A stretch of DNA of 64,000 bases from Paenibacillus silvisoli (GTDB lineage Bacteria; Bacillota; Bacilli; Paenibacillales; Paenibacillaceae): assembly GCF_030866765.1 (NCBI RefSeq), contig NZ_CP133017.1, positions 1,517,001-1,581,000 of the forward strand. The letters run 5' to 3'. Position numbers and translations under genes: made by a program. This document shows positions 1 to 8,625 of the stretch, one piece after another (position 1 is the first letter of the stretch; the number at the start of each line of letters is the position of its first letter). A model generated the notes under the pieces. That model saw only the letters and a program-made list of their open reading frames with translations, had not been told where the DNA came from and searched no databases.

Positions 1-2
1 TG

Positions 3-146
3 CTGAAGGGACTCGAGGTCGGATCAATTGATCCGGACAAATACTTGGATACGTTTCTCAAGAAGATCAAAGACGCGGGTGCCGATGATATTATCGCCGA
101 GAAGCAGAAGCAGATCGACGCGTGGAAAGCGGCAAACGGCAAATAA
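3..146 (+). CDS. C-terminal end of an ABC-transporter solute-binding protein (5' cut by window)
   Basis: Only the last 47 codons are present, running from the window edge to TAA at 144-146. The translation ends in a lysine- and alanine-rich helix (DPDKYLDTFLKKIKDAG followed by IIAEKQKQIDAWKAANGK) that resembles the C-terminus of DUF3502-type extracellular solute-binding lipoproteins of Paenibacillus. In that family the protein captures an oligosaccharide outside the membrane and hands it to an LplB/YtcP permease pair. The gene is followed directly by a strong hairpin terminator, so it closes an operon lying to the left. The family call rests on this short tail and is moderately sure. Confidence 0.6.
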   Translation: MKGLEVGSIDPDKYLDTFLKKIKDAGADDIIAEKQKQIDAWKAANGK

Positions 147-173
147 AATAGCTATAGCAATTGTTCTAAGGGG

Positions 174-207
174 GACAGGCGAATGCATGCATTCGTCTGT
201 CTTTTTT
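174..207 (+). terminator. Rho-independent terminator after the solute-binding protein
   Basis: The arms GACAGGCGAATG (174-185) and CATTCGTCTGTC (190-201) pair with a single G-T wobble around a 4-nt loop and are followed by six T residues. It separates the partial gene from the oxidoreductase at 267. Confidence 0.9.
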
Positions 208-266
208 AAGCGCTTGATAAGTTGGACTAAAGAATGACGATGGATGAATGAATAAGGAGAGAGAAG

Positions 267-1565
267 ATGAAAACCATAACAGCTGCACTGATTGGGGCAG
301 GTCAAAGAGGAGCGGGGGCCTATGCTCCCTATGCGTTACATTATCCCGAGGAGATTCGTTTTGTGGCGGTTGCGGAGGGAGACCCGGAGCGGCGGGAACG
401 GTTTGCGGAAGCTTACGGTATTCCTGAGCTGAATACATTCGACGATTGGGAGGATTTTCTGGCGAGACCCAAAATGGCGGATGCCGTCCTGATATGCACG
501 CAGGACAACATGCACTTCGAGCCGACGATTCAGGCGCTAAAGAAAGGCTATCACGTCCTATTAGAGAAGCCGATGTCCCCGGACCCGCTGGAATGCTTCA
601 TTATGGGCGAATATGCGGAGAAATATGGGCGAGTGCTGTCTATTTGCCATGTCCTTCGCTATACGGATTTTTTCGCGACGATCAAGCAGCTTGTCACGGA
701 TGGAAGGATCGGCAGGCTCGTTTCTATTGTACATGTGGAGAACGTCGAGCACCGGCACCAAGCCCATAGCTTCGTCCGCGGCAATTGGAGTAAAGCCGAA
801 GTTTCGAGCCCGATGATTCTGGCCAAGAGCTGCCACGATATGGATATCCTCCAATGGATCGTCGATGAGGAATGCGTGAACGTGTCCTCCTTCGGCTCAC
901 TGACCCATTTTCGCAAAGAGAGCGCTCCCAAAGGCGCCCCCGAACGCTGTTTGGACGGGTGCCCGGTTCAAGCTTCGTGCCCGTACTACGCGCCGCGCAT
1001 GTATATCGAAAGAGACGATTGGGTCGGAGCGGTGCTGCGGTCGGTCGTCAGCAACGACACGAGCGACGAAGGCGTGATGTGCGCATTAAAGGACGGGCCT
1101 TACGGCCGATGCGTCTATCACTGCGATAATGACGTGGTGGATCATCAAGTCGTCAACCTGGAATTTGCGAGCGGCGTGACCGTCGCTTTTACCATGAGCG
1201 CTTTCACGTTTGAAGGCGGCCGCTCGGTCAAACTGATGGGCACGCACGGCCAGATTCGGGCGGATATGGAGAAAAATGTGATTGAAGTGACTAACTTCAT
1301 TACCCGAGATACGGAAATCATCCATCTGGATGCGGATGCGGCAGGGCATGGCGGCGGCGATACGAATATTATGCGGGATTTTGTGCGCCTCGTTGGAAGC
1401 GACGGTCAGGAGAAAGGACTAACCGGCGCGAAGGCTTCGGTGCAAAGCCATTTAATCGCGTTTGCGGCAGAGAAATCCAGGCTGGAGAAGCGGGTCGTGT
1501 CCATACCGGAATTCGTTAAGGAATTGAAAGCGGGATCGCGTGCAACGTCTGTAAAACCAGTATAG
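267..1565 (+). CDS. Gfo/Idh/MocA-family NAD(P)-dependent oxidoreductase
   Basis: A 432-residue cytoplasmic dehydrogenase-like protein. The N-terminal Rossmann fold shows the dinucleotide motif GAGQRG (residues 10-15), and the family signature EKP sits at residues 100-102, where Lys101 would be the catalytic or hydride-transfer helper. The C-terminal half is the usual alpha/beta domain with a cysteine-rich insertion (Cys228, Cys232, Cys238 and further Cys in CALKDGPYGRC), a feature of one Gfo subfamily that may bind a metal. The start is fixed by AAGGAGAGAG a few bases upstream. Family members oxidise or reduce sugars, inositols or sugar acids; the substrate cannot be told here. It stands alone between two terminator-like structures, next to carbohydrate genes. 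Confidence 0.88.
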   Translation: MKTITAALIGAGQRGAGAYAPYALHYPEEIRFVAVAEGDPERRERFAEAYGIPELNTFDDWEDFLARPKMADAVLICTQDNMHFEPTIQALKKGYHVLLEKPMSPDPLECFIMGEYAEKYGRVLSICHVLRYTDFFATIKQLVTDGRIGRLVSIVHVENVEHRHQAHSFVRGNWSKAEVSSPMILAKSCHDMDILQWIVDEECVNVSSFGSLTHFRKESAPKGAPERCLDGCPVQASCPYYAPRMYIERDDWVGAVLRSVVSNDTSDEGVMCALKDGPYGRCVYHCDNDVVDHQVVNLEFASGVTVAFTMSAFTFEGGRSVKLMGTHGQIRADMEKNVIEVTNFITRDTEIIHLDADAAGHGGGDTNIMRDFVRLVGSDGQEKGLTGAKASVQSHLIAFAAEKSRLEKRVVSIPEFVKELKAGSRATSVKPV

Positions 1566-1575
1566 CAGCAAATAC

Positions 1576-1620
1576 GAGCCCCCGAGGTGATGATGGTTGG
1601 GAACTTATAGAAAGGGGCTC
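1576..1620 (+). terminator. Possible weak terminator/hairpin after the oxidoreductase
   Basis: GAGCCCC (1576-1582) can pair with GGGGCTC (1614-1620) across a 31-nt loop. No T run follows, so termination is doubtful. Confidence 0.3.
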
Positions 1621-1623
1621 CTC

Positions 1624-1712
1624 TACTGCAAAAAGCAGGTTTTATATAAAAAGTATGGTTTTTCATGTGCTGCAATCGCAAAGTATCTATGAATATTATG
1701 CTTTTTGCAGTA
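1624..1712. promoter_or_regulatory. Perfect 14-bp inverted repeat upstream of the secreted GH29-like gene
   Basis: TACTGCAAAAAGCA (1624-1637) is exactly the reverse complement of TGCTTTTTGCAGTA (1699-1712); the arms are 61 nt apart. It lies in the 361-bp gap 1566-1926, which holds no gene. A partial third copy (GCTGCAATCGCAAAGTA) lies between the arms. The spacing suits a DNA loop between two operator half-sites or a long RNA stem. The rest of the gap is AT-rich with a TTGTCA (from about 1738) and a TATAAA nearby, but at non-ideal spacing, so I do not call a promoter. Confidence 0.5.
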
Positions 1713-1926
1713 TGCGCAAAAACTGAGAAGGTATATTGTCAAAATTGCAAATTGTATAAAGCCTAGGTCTGTCGAAGGGGAGGGTAGTTAATATTTAATA
1801 GAAATGAAACTAGTACTAGGTGGGCCTCTCTTTTAAAGCAAGCAAGCGACTTACACGATGAAGCTTACTTGAGTTTGCTAGATGATCGGTTTACGAACAT
1901 AGCAAAGAAAAAAGGAGTAAAACACA

Positions 1927-4900
1927 ATGCGGATAAATAGGAGTTTCAAAAAAGGACTTATCTATTCTCTCATCCTCTCACTGACACTAGGAACCGTTAA
2001 TATGGTATCAAATGTACCGCACGCATCTGCGCAGCAGGTATCAGGCAATGCACCGTTTATTAATAGCTGGCTGGTATCCGGCCCCTATGACACGCCTATT
2101 GCCGACGAAATGTATGGTACCGTCATTCCGGAGAACCCGAGCTTAGCGTCTCAAGCAACAATTACTGCATCATCAGCGACGTTCGCAACGAATCCGCCCT
2201 CATTTGTTGCTGATGGCACGACGAGAAACCAATGGGTAACTGAAAATGACGCTGCGCCTTGGGTGAACTTCAAATGGGAAACTCCAGTCACTGCCAGTGC
2301 GGTCACGATTGCGCAGTGGGGAGATAGCAGGCATGTCAATAATTATTACGACCTCACCTTTAAGTTTAGTGATGGGTCAACATCCGGACCGATTAGAGTG
2401 AACAGTACTTCAAGCGACTCAGCGAACCCGACGGTTTACACGCCGGACATCCCTTTGAAGAATGTTTCGGAGATGAAAATCGAAGTGGATAAAGGCCGTT
2501 CGCCTTATCCAACCATAACTGGGATCAGTGAAGTGGGCGTATATGCATATTCGATTACGGATCCGGTTGAACGGCCGATCGATGGCAACTGGGCAAGAGT
2601 AGCGACTGCAACTTCCAGCTCTACTTGGAAAACGAGCGCTGTTGATTTTCCGACTGGAACGGATTCCTCATCGGTGCTACCGAAGTTTGCGATTGATGGA
2701 AACAAAAGTACGGAGTGGGTTTCGCAATTAATGAATACGGGCGGTGCGCCATCGACTTGGCCGAAATGGGATCCGGCTCCGACCTTATCTTTAAGTTGGA
2801 AGCAGCCAATCAAGGTGAAGCAAATCGAAGTATTTGACCGGCATAACGCATCCTGGCCAGCGGGTATCTCCGATGTCCAGCAGGTCAATTATACGTTAAA
2901 GAACGCAAGCGGTAACGTACTACAGACCGGAACAATAACCAATATCGATCCATTGGGCCAAAATCCCGGTTTCGCGGTTCTTGCTCAGCCTGTTAGCGAT
3001 GTGAAGAGAGTTGAACTATCGATCGTTTATGATGGACAGAAAAATAACAAGAATGTTGGCCTAGGCTTTACTGAAGTCAATGTATTTGACGGTGATGGTG
3101 TTCTTCCGCCGGCACAGTCGCCGGAGCCGACAGCGCATATTACGCCTAAGACAGACGAAGTCCTAGCAGATGGTAAGAGGTGGGAGTACTTTGATGACCG
3201 TCTTTGGAACAGAAACTACGACGATTACCAGGATTTGTACGGTTACTATTCGGTAAAGAAAGGCATCGATACTCGCAATAAGTATGTCTATGCGCACACG
3301 TACGTTTACAGCCCAGCTGCACAGAGTGTTCAGTTCCGCTTTGGTTCGAGCGGCAAACACCGTTTGTTTGTCAATGATGTTGCGGTAACGAAGCCGTCAA
3401 CGCCAACTGAAGTGCAGAAGGACATGACAAGCGCGACCGTAAATTTAAAAGCAGGCTGGAATAAGATCCTTTTGCAAATGCTGCACACCTACTCTGAGGA
3501 TTTGAATGGGAATGGAGTTCCAACCGCCCAAGATGCGAATGTATATTATTTCGGATTTTACGGCCGCGTTACTGACAGTAATGGTAATAAAGTCGGCAAT
3601 CTGACGTATTCCGTTGCAGGCGACAACACGTCCTTGTCCATCGATACGCAAGCACTTCGCGCGACCGACACGGTTTCGGATGGCAAGCAAGGAAGGGGAC
3701 TGCCGGTCAACGAACTGCCGGTAGGTTACACGGAGTGGCCTTATGTCTGGAACCAATCCAATTATTCGGCAAAGCATGCTTTAGCTGCCTCTTCATTCCG
3801 TTTCCTTGCCGGCGGAGGAAATCCAGACTATACATGGAGCCTTGAGAGCGGTGCGCTTCCGACCGGCTTAACGTTGAATACCGACGGCACAATTGGCGGT
3901 ATTGTTGAAGCTTCGCCGGGAATCTATCCGTTTGAGGTTAAAGTAACGGATGCTTCGAATGCTTCGGTAACGAAGGCTTTTGAGATTGAGGTCAAAGAGC
4001 GTCCAAACAAGTGGTTCGAAGAAGGAAGAGTATCGGCACTCAGCCATTGCATTCCGATTTATAACTGGTTTGTCGATCCGAATTATTCAGCTGACTTATG
4101 GGCGCAGCGCGCCAAAGCGGAAGGACACTCGATGGTTTCCATAGAGGCGCTGCAGCAGAATTATTACTGGCCTTCCAAATTTGCTGACCCACTGCATGCT
4201 CGTAATCTGTATTTGCCGAAGGATGCCGAAGGCAAGGTCGTGGACGGACTTAAGCCGTTTGAGGAGGCCGTTAAACGATATGGTATGAAATTCGGGCTTT
4301 ATTACGCGACCGAGGGCGGCGGATTGCAGCATTTCTCAACGGATGTCTTCCTGCAAAACGTTGAAGATCTCATTTTGCGTTATGATCCGGCGTATCTCTA
4401 TTTCGATGGTCCCCAATCGATGCCGAATGCGAACTATGACGTTATGTACAGTAATGTCCGCAATTACAGCGACGAGATTATAATCAACTCTAATGCTTGG
4501 ACGGTCGAATATGGCGATCCTGATCTCAGAACGAACGAAGCGAGCCATATTTTCGCAGCCGGTGGCGGCTCCAATCTGACCAAGCGCACGATCGCAGAGC
4601 CATGGAAGTCTGTTCATACCAAGAATAATTTTACGCCTTATTACTCGAGACGCGACGATTACCGGCTGGTAGCCAAGGAAATGGTCATGAACGCGGGTAG
4701 AGGAATGGTAGATAACAATGACCAAATGCCTCTGATGAGCCGCGGTCCGAACTGGGACAGCCCAACGGATATTGCTACCAGGTATCCGAAATCGGTTCAG
4801 GAGTTCATCGATGTCCGTGATGGGCTCGCAGCCTGGTTTGCTCCTCCAGGGAAACCGGAAAGGCATGAATCGACAACAGGTACGATGCCTTATTTCTTAA

Positions 4901-7305
4901 ACGGCTACGGTTATACGGATGACGGGAAAGGGAATATCTCCAAATTTGAGACCGGTAAGGGACCAACTTGGGGCTATGCCATGTCAAGAGATAACAATGT
5001 TTATTTGCATCTAATCGCCGGACCTGACGGCAAACAAGGGTTCAGCGGCAATTCACTTACGATCAGTCCTGTCCATGACCAGGTGACGAGCGTTTCGTGG
5101 CTCAATGAGGATCAGCCGTTAAGCTTTACGCAAGACGGTACGAGCGTAACCATTGATTTAACTGGCGTAGAGCGCGACCAAGTCGATACAATCGTGAAGC
5201 TCGTTACGGATAATCCGCAGCGGAAGTACAAGCTCACCAATTTGAATGCGACAGGCAAACAATTGTCGCCAAGTTCGCTGCAGATCAATGCCGAAGGCTA
5301 TATGACGTTCCCTGCTTTGAAGGTCCGATTCCCGCAAGGAGCGATCAGCTATAACAGTGACAATGCAAGCATTGCAGTTGTAGATTCAAACGGTGTTGCA
5401 CAAGCAGTAAGCGATGGAACCGCTGCTATTACGGTCAGCGGCACCTATGAAGGCGTGACAAAGTCGAATGTGCTGAACGTTAAGGTTGCGAACGGCAAAA
5501 TCTATGTAAAAGATACGATGATTGGTGCTTCGCTGTGGATTGAAGACCGGGAAACGTTTGGTCAATTTTCAAGCTATGACAAATTAAATTACAAGATTGA
5601 AGGCCGTTCGTTAAAAGGCGGGGCGATTGGTCTTGATGCGGCGAATGTTACGATGAAAGCCGGCATTGTCAATCTGAGCGCAGGTACGCAATACCAGCCT
5701 GTTGTCATTAACGAAAGCGATATCGTTACGTTTGCAAACGGAAAGGCGATTCCGAAGCATGTCGCTCAGCAGACGCGTGCGGCGGTTTGGGCTGAGGTCA
5801 CATTGGACGGCCAAACATTTACAACGAACAAGGTGTTTATGGATCTAACTCCTTATAAAAATGTTGCCAAAACTGCCGTTCTAACAGCAAGCGCAAGTGA
5901 AGGCACATTTATTCCGCAAAATGTCATTGACGACAAGCGGATCAACGGAGCTCTGTTCGATAAGTCCAAATGGTCGGTTCCAGGCAATGGGCCATCCTGG
6001 CTCGCATTTGAGTTAAAGAATGCTACCGATATTAAAAACGTGGAAATTAACTTTAACTCGTTAAATCAAAACTATTACAACACACCGAAAACGATCGAGT
6101 TCCAGACCAGTCAAGACGGAACGAACTGGCAGACAGTCAGCACAGTCGCACCGCCTACCTCTTCGACAGGCGCGTATTTTGGATTCTCGGATAGCTACCC
6201 GGTGCAAGCCGTCACGAAGTATCTGAGGCTCTACTTCCCGAATGGAGGATACGCTGCGAACCTTGATTTGCTTGAAGTAGCCATCAATGGATTGGAAAAT
6301 GATACGACACCTCCAGCTGACGCTAGCTTTAGTGCGGATGTGACGGTACCCACGAACACCGACGTCATTGTCACGATTCAGTATCCGGATGAAGCTGAGA
6401 TGAAGGAATTTAAAGTAGGTGCAGATGGCGCTTGGACACCGTATGCATGGCCGATTGTCTTGACGTCGAATGCCACGGTCTTCGCAAGAGGTACGGATGA
6501 AGCGGGCAATACATCCAATATCACGAGCTATGAAGTAAGCAATATCGATAAGAACGCTCCAGAAAGCAGTGCAACTGTCGCTCCATCTGATCCCGACGGG
6601 CTAAATGGCTGGTACTCGCATCCTGTTACCCTCGAGCTGTCCTCATCAGATAACGGGTCCGGTGTGGTGAGGACGGAATATAGTCTTGACAGTGGCATGA
6701 CATGGATGCTATACGATATGCCAGTCGTGTTCGCACAAGACGGCCTTCATTCGATCCGTTACCGCGCGGCGGATCATGCTGGTAATCTAGAGGCTGCCAA
6801 GACGGTAAGCTTCAATTTGGATGCGACTGCGCCGACGATTGTTGTGAATGTACCGGATGAAGGTAGCATCTATCAAGATGATGGAGAATTGACGCCAGAG
6901 ACTATACTCACCGATGAATTATCAGGTATCGACCACAGTAAAACGGTAATAACGCTCGATTCGCTATCCTATCAATCCGGAACTGCGATCTCGCTTTACA
7001 CGATGCCGCTTGGACTGCACACGCTTGTTGTATCTTCTAGCGATTTGGCCGGTAACCAAGTAAGCAAAACGATTCAATTCCAGACGGTGGCCAGCATCAA
7101 ATCCTTACAGGCGTTGGTTACACTCTTTGCCAATAGTAACGAAATCGATAATGCCGGCATTGACACCAGTCTTCTGAAAAAACTGGCGAATGAAAATCTG
7201 AACAGCTTCGTGAATGAAGTGGGGGCGCAAAGAGGGAAGCACATTTCAGAGAAAGCGGCAGATTATTTGCTGCGAGACGCTCAATACATCTTGTCGCAGA
7301 AATAA
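1927..7305 (+). CDS. Secreted multidomain GH29-like (alpha-L-fucosidase-type) glycosidase with discoidin and FIMAH domains
   Basis: 1792 residues with a signal peptide (lysine-rich start, hydrophobic core, cleavage near ASA/QQ at residue 35). Domains read from the translation: two F5/8 type C (discoidin) modules (about 68-208 and 220-388), a PA14/galactose-binding-like module (405-570), a putative-Ig (He_PIG) module (612-692), a GH29-like catalytic barrel (692-1098), a Big_2-type Ig module (1110-1190), a third F5/8 C module (1311-1455), Ig/OmpL47-like repeats starting TTPP and APTI (1460-1700) and a C-terminal FIMAH domain (about 1722-1792). The barrel carries YLYFDG, whose Asp827 matches the GH29 nucleophile position. 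The usual GH29 opening (a KFGMFIHWG-like motif) is not recognisable, so the specificity may differ from fucose. RBS AAGGAG lies upstream; a strong terminator follows. It is the only clearly secreted glycosidase here. Confidence 0.82.
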   Translation: MRINRSFKKGLIYSLILSLTLGTVNMVSNVPHASAQQVSGNAPFINSWLVSGPYDTPIADEMYGTVIPENPSLASQATITASSATFATNPPSFVADGTTRNQWVTENDAAPWVNFKWETPVTASAVTIAQWGDSRHVNNYYDLTFKFSDGSTSGPIRVNSTSSDSANPTVYTPDIPLKNVSEMKIEVDKGRSPYPTITGISEVGVYAYSITDPVERPIDGNWARVATATSSSTWKTSAVDFPTGTDSSSVLPKFAIDGNKSTEWVSQLMNTGGAPSTWPKWDPAPTLSLSWKQPIKVKQIEVFDRHNASWPAGISDVQQVNYTLKNASGNVLQTGTITNIDPLGQNPGFAVLAQPVSDVKRVELSIVYDGQKNNKNVGLGFTEVNVFDGDGVLPPAQSPEPTAHITPKTDEVLADGKRWEYFDDRLWNRNYDDYQDLYGYYSVKKGIDTRNKYVYAHTYVYSPAAQSVQFRFGSSGKHRLFVNDVAVTKPSTPTEVQKDMTSATVNLKAGWNKILLQMLHTYSEDLNGNGVPTAQDANVYYFGFYGRVTDSNGNKVGNLTYSVAGDNTSLSIDTQALRATDTVSDGKQGRGLPVNELPVGYTEWPYVWNQSNYSAKHALAASSFRFLAGGGNPDYTWSLESGALPTGLTLNTDGTIGGIVEASPGIYPFEVKVTDASNASVTKAFEIEVKERPNKWFEEGRVSALSHCIPIYNWFVDPNYSADLWAQRAKAEGHSMVSIEALQQNYYWPSKFADPLHARNLYLPKDAEGKVVDGLKPFEEAVKRYGMKFGLYYATEGGGLQHFSTDVFLQNVEDLILRYDPAYLYFDGPQSMPNANYDVMYSNVRNYSDEIIINSNAWTVEYGDPDLRTNEASHIFAAGGGSNLTKRTIAEPWKSVHTKNNFTPYYSRRDDYRLVAKEMVMNAGRGMVDNNDQMPLMSRGPNWDSPTDIATRYPKSVQEFIDVRDGLAAWFAPPGKPERHESTTGTMPYFLNGYGYTDDGKGNISKFETGKGPTWGYAMSRDNNVYLHLIAGPDGKQGFSGNSLTISPVHDQVTSVSWLNEDQPLSFTQDGTSVTIDLTGVERDQVDTIVKLVTDNPQRKYKLTNLNATGKQLSPSSLQINAEGYMTFPALKVRFPQGAISYNSDNASIAVVDSNGVAQAVSDGTAAITVSGTYEGVTKSNVLNVKVANGKIYVKDTMIGASLWIEDRETFGQFSSYDKLNYKIEGRSLKGGAIGLDAANVTMKAGIVNLSAGTQYQPVVINESDIVTFANGKAIPKHVAQQTRAAVWAEVTLDGQTFTTNKVFMDLTPYKNVAKTAVLTASASEGTFIPQNVIDDKRINGALFDKSKWSVPGNGPSWLAFELKNATDIKNVEINFNSLNQNYYNTPKTIEFQTSQDGTNWQTVSTVAPPTSSTGAYFGFSDSYPVQAVTKYLRLYFPNGGYAANLDLLEVAINGLENDTTPPADASFSADVTVPTNTDVIVTIQYPDEAEMKEFKVGADGAWTPYAWPIVLTSNATVFARGTDEAGNTSNITSYEVSNIDKNAPESSATVAPSDPDGLNGWYSHPVTLELSSSDNGSGVVRTEYSLDSGMTWMLYDMPVVFAQDGLHSIRYRAADHAGNLEAAKTVSFNLDATAPTIVVNVPDEGSIYQDDGELTPETILTDELSGIDHSKTVITLDSLSYQSGTAISLYTMPLGLHTLVVSSSDLAGNQVSKTIQFQTVASIKSLQALVTLFANSNEIDNAGIDTSLLKKLANENLNSFVNEVGAQRGKHISEKAADYLLRDAQYILSQK

Positions 7306-7360
7306 GTTCATTAATGAAACGACGAGCGCCACATGTGGCAATACATCAATGATTCATTTC

Positions 7361-7395
7361 AGGAGGATGGCATCTCTGCCATCCTCCTGCTTTTT
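7361..7395 (+). terminator. Rho-independent terminator after the secreted glycosidase
   Basis: AGGAGGATGGCA (7361-7372) pairs perfectly with TGCCATCCTCCT (7377-7388) around a TCTC loop, followed by GC and five T residues. Confidence 0.93.
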
Positions 7396-7473
7396 GAAGT
7401 GATGAACGATTATGAGGACGTTCACGCATTCTTCAACCGAATTTTATAGAAATGTTTAGAAATTGGTGGCGGC

Positions 7474-8386
7474 GTTGGTCATGTTTCGAGGATATGGACT
7501 TATTTTGCGTTTGCCCATTTCGGCGAGCTTGATACGATGGTTCCAATTTCGGGTTTCTATAACGGTGCCAATTGTTTGGGCAAATACGAATCGACCGTGA
7601 CCAGCTATGATTATGATGTCTTGTTAAACGAATCCGGCGACATTACGGACAAATATATCTCAGTTCGCAATGTGTTAGCCCGATATACGCCCCGAAGGAC
7701 GGCTACAGACTTAAAACACTTACAGCCACGCTCGACGGTTCTGGCTTGGAGGTCGCGTTAACGCCTGCCGGCAGCAACAAATTCACCTTAATCATGCCGG
7801 CCGGAGATGTCACCGTAACGGCTGCGTTTGAGGGAGCCTTCACGGTTCTGCTTGAGGAAAATTTTGACGCGTACAACGCTCCCAACGAGGTTATCGGATG
7901 GGCCGGCACCGGCAGCGCGATTGTCGCCGCTCCGGCGGTGTGGACGGCAAGTCGCTGGAGATCACTCAGACCGACGCCAATAGCATGTATCAATTCCCCG
8001 CGATTACGCTTGAGCCGAACGTCAGCTACACCTTGGAATATGACTTTATGGGCAGCGGCGCAGCCACCGGAAACGCTCTCTATCTCGGGTGGAGCGCGAG
8101 GTTCTATGACAGCGACGGCCCGGCGCAGGGCAGTGATTTGAATCTGCGTTCGTGGAACACGTGGGGCAATGAGTACTACGCCAAAGATGCATGGCATCAT
8201 TTCAAAGTGGAGTTTACCCACAACGGCACGAAATGGAATTTTACGCTCTATCTGGACAACGTCTCTGTGGCTGCCGGTCCTTGCGATGCGAATGTTACAG
8301 GAAGTGTGCAGCTGATGTTAAAGGTCGGCGCGACTGCCGGCGGCGGCAAAGGGTATTTTGACAACATCGTCTTCTACCAAGGTTAG
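7474..8386 (+). pseudogene. Decayed GH35 (beta-galactosidase-type) gene with C-terminal repeat and carbohydrate-binding module
   Basis: Three consecutive pieces lie in three different frames. Piece 1 (about 7474-7680) reads FAFAHFGELDTMVP, NGANCLGKYE and TSYDYDVLLNESGDITDKY, the last being a strong GH35 signature. Piece 2 (from 7686, another frame) reads YAPKDGYRLKTLTATLDG and then MPAGDVTVTAAFE, a typical 'bacterial repeat' (PF18998-like) segment. Piece 3 (about 7940-8386, a third frame) reads DGKSLEITQTDANSMYQF and continues as a beta-sandwich resembling a carbohydrate-binding module, ending in YFDNIVFYQG. At least two frameshifts (near 7682 and 7935) and the loss of the N-terminal barrel make it non-functional as read. 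A strong terminator remains at its 3' end, so this was once a complete gene. A sequencing artefact would not explain the missing barrel. Confidence 0.75.
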
Positions 8387-8404
8387 GATTCACCTGAAAA
8401 ATAA

Positions 8405-8466
8405 CGCGGGCTTGCGATCGTCGGGAGGGAGGTTTTCTCCCGCGAATGCGCAAGCCCGTTTTATTT
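8405..8466 (+). terminator. Terminator retained after the GH35 pseudogene
   Basis: GGGCTTGCG (8408-8416) pairs perfectly with CGCAAGCCC (8449-8457); the loop contains a second small hairpin (CGGGAG/CTCCCG). GTTTTATTTTT follows. Confidence 0.88.
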
Positions 8467-8555
8467 TTCAACACTCTAGTGTCTTCATCGGAAGGGGCTG
8501 ACCAGGCGGTTAGCCTCTTCGTCATGGAATTGGAGGTATATGGGTCGTATTCCAG

Positions 8556-8573
8556 TGGAAAGCGCTTTATAAT
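8556..8573 (+). promoter_or_regulatory. AAAGCGCTTT operator (cre-like) overlapping a TATAAT -10 box
   Basis: TGGAAAGCGCTTTA (8556-8569) has a perfect AAAGCGCTTT core, as in LacI-family and CcpA sites, and runs into TATAAT (8568-8573). No good -35 was found at 17 bp (TCGTAT). A repressor bound here would cover the -10 of the kinase/regulator genes that start at 8626. Confidence 0.5.
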
Positions 8574-8625
8574 TAGGTGATAAGGTTATAACATGCCGAA
8601 TTTTATACGCAAGGGGCGGCTCGAC

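Noticed and set aside
1738..1760. Sigma-A promoter TTGTCA / TATAAA
   Set aside because: The spacer is only about 13 bp, too short for a normal promoter.
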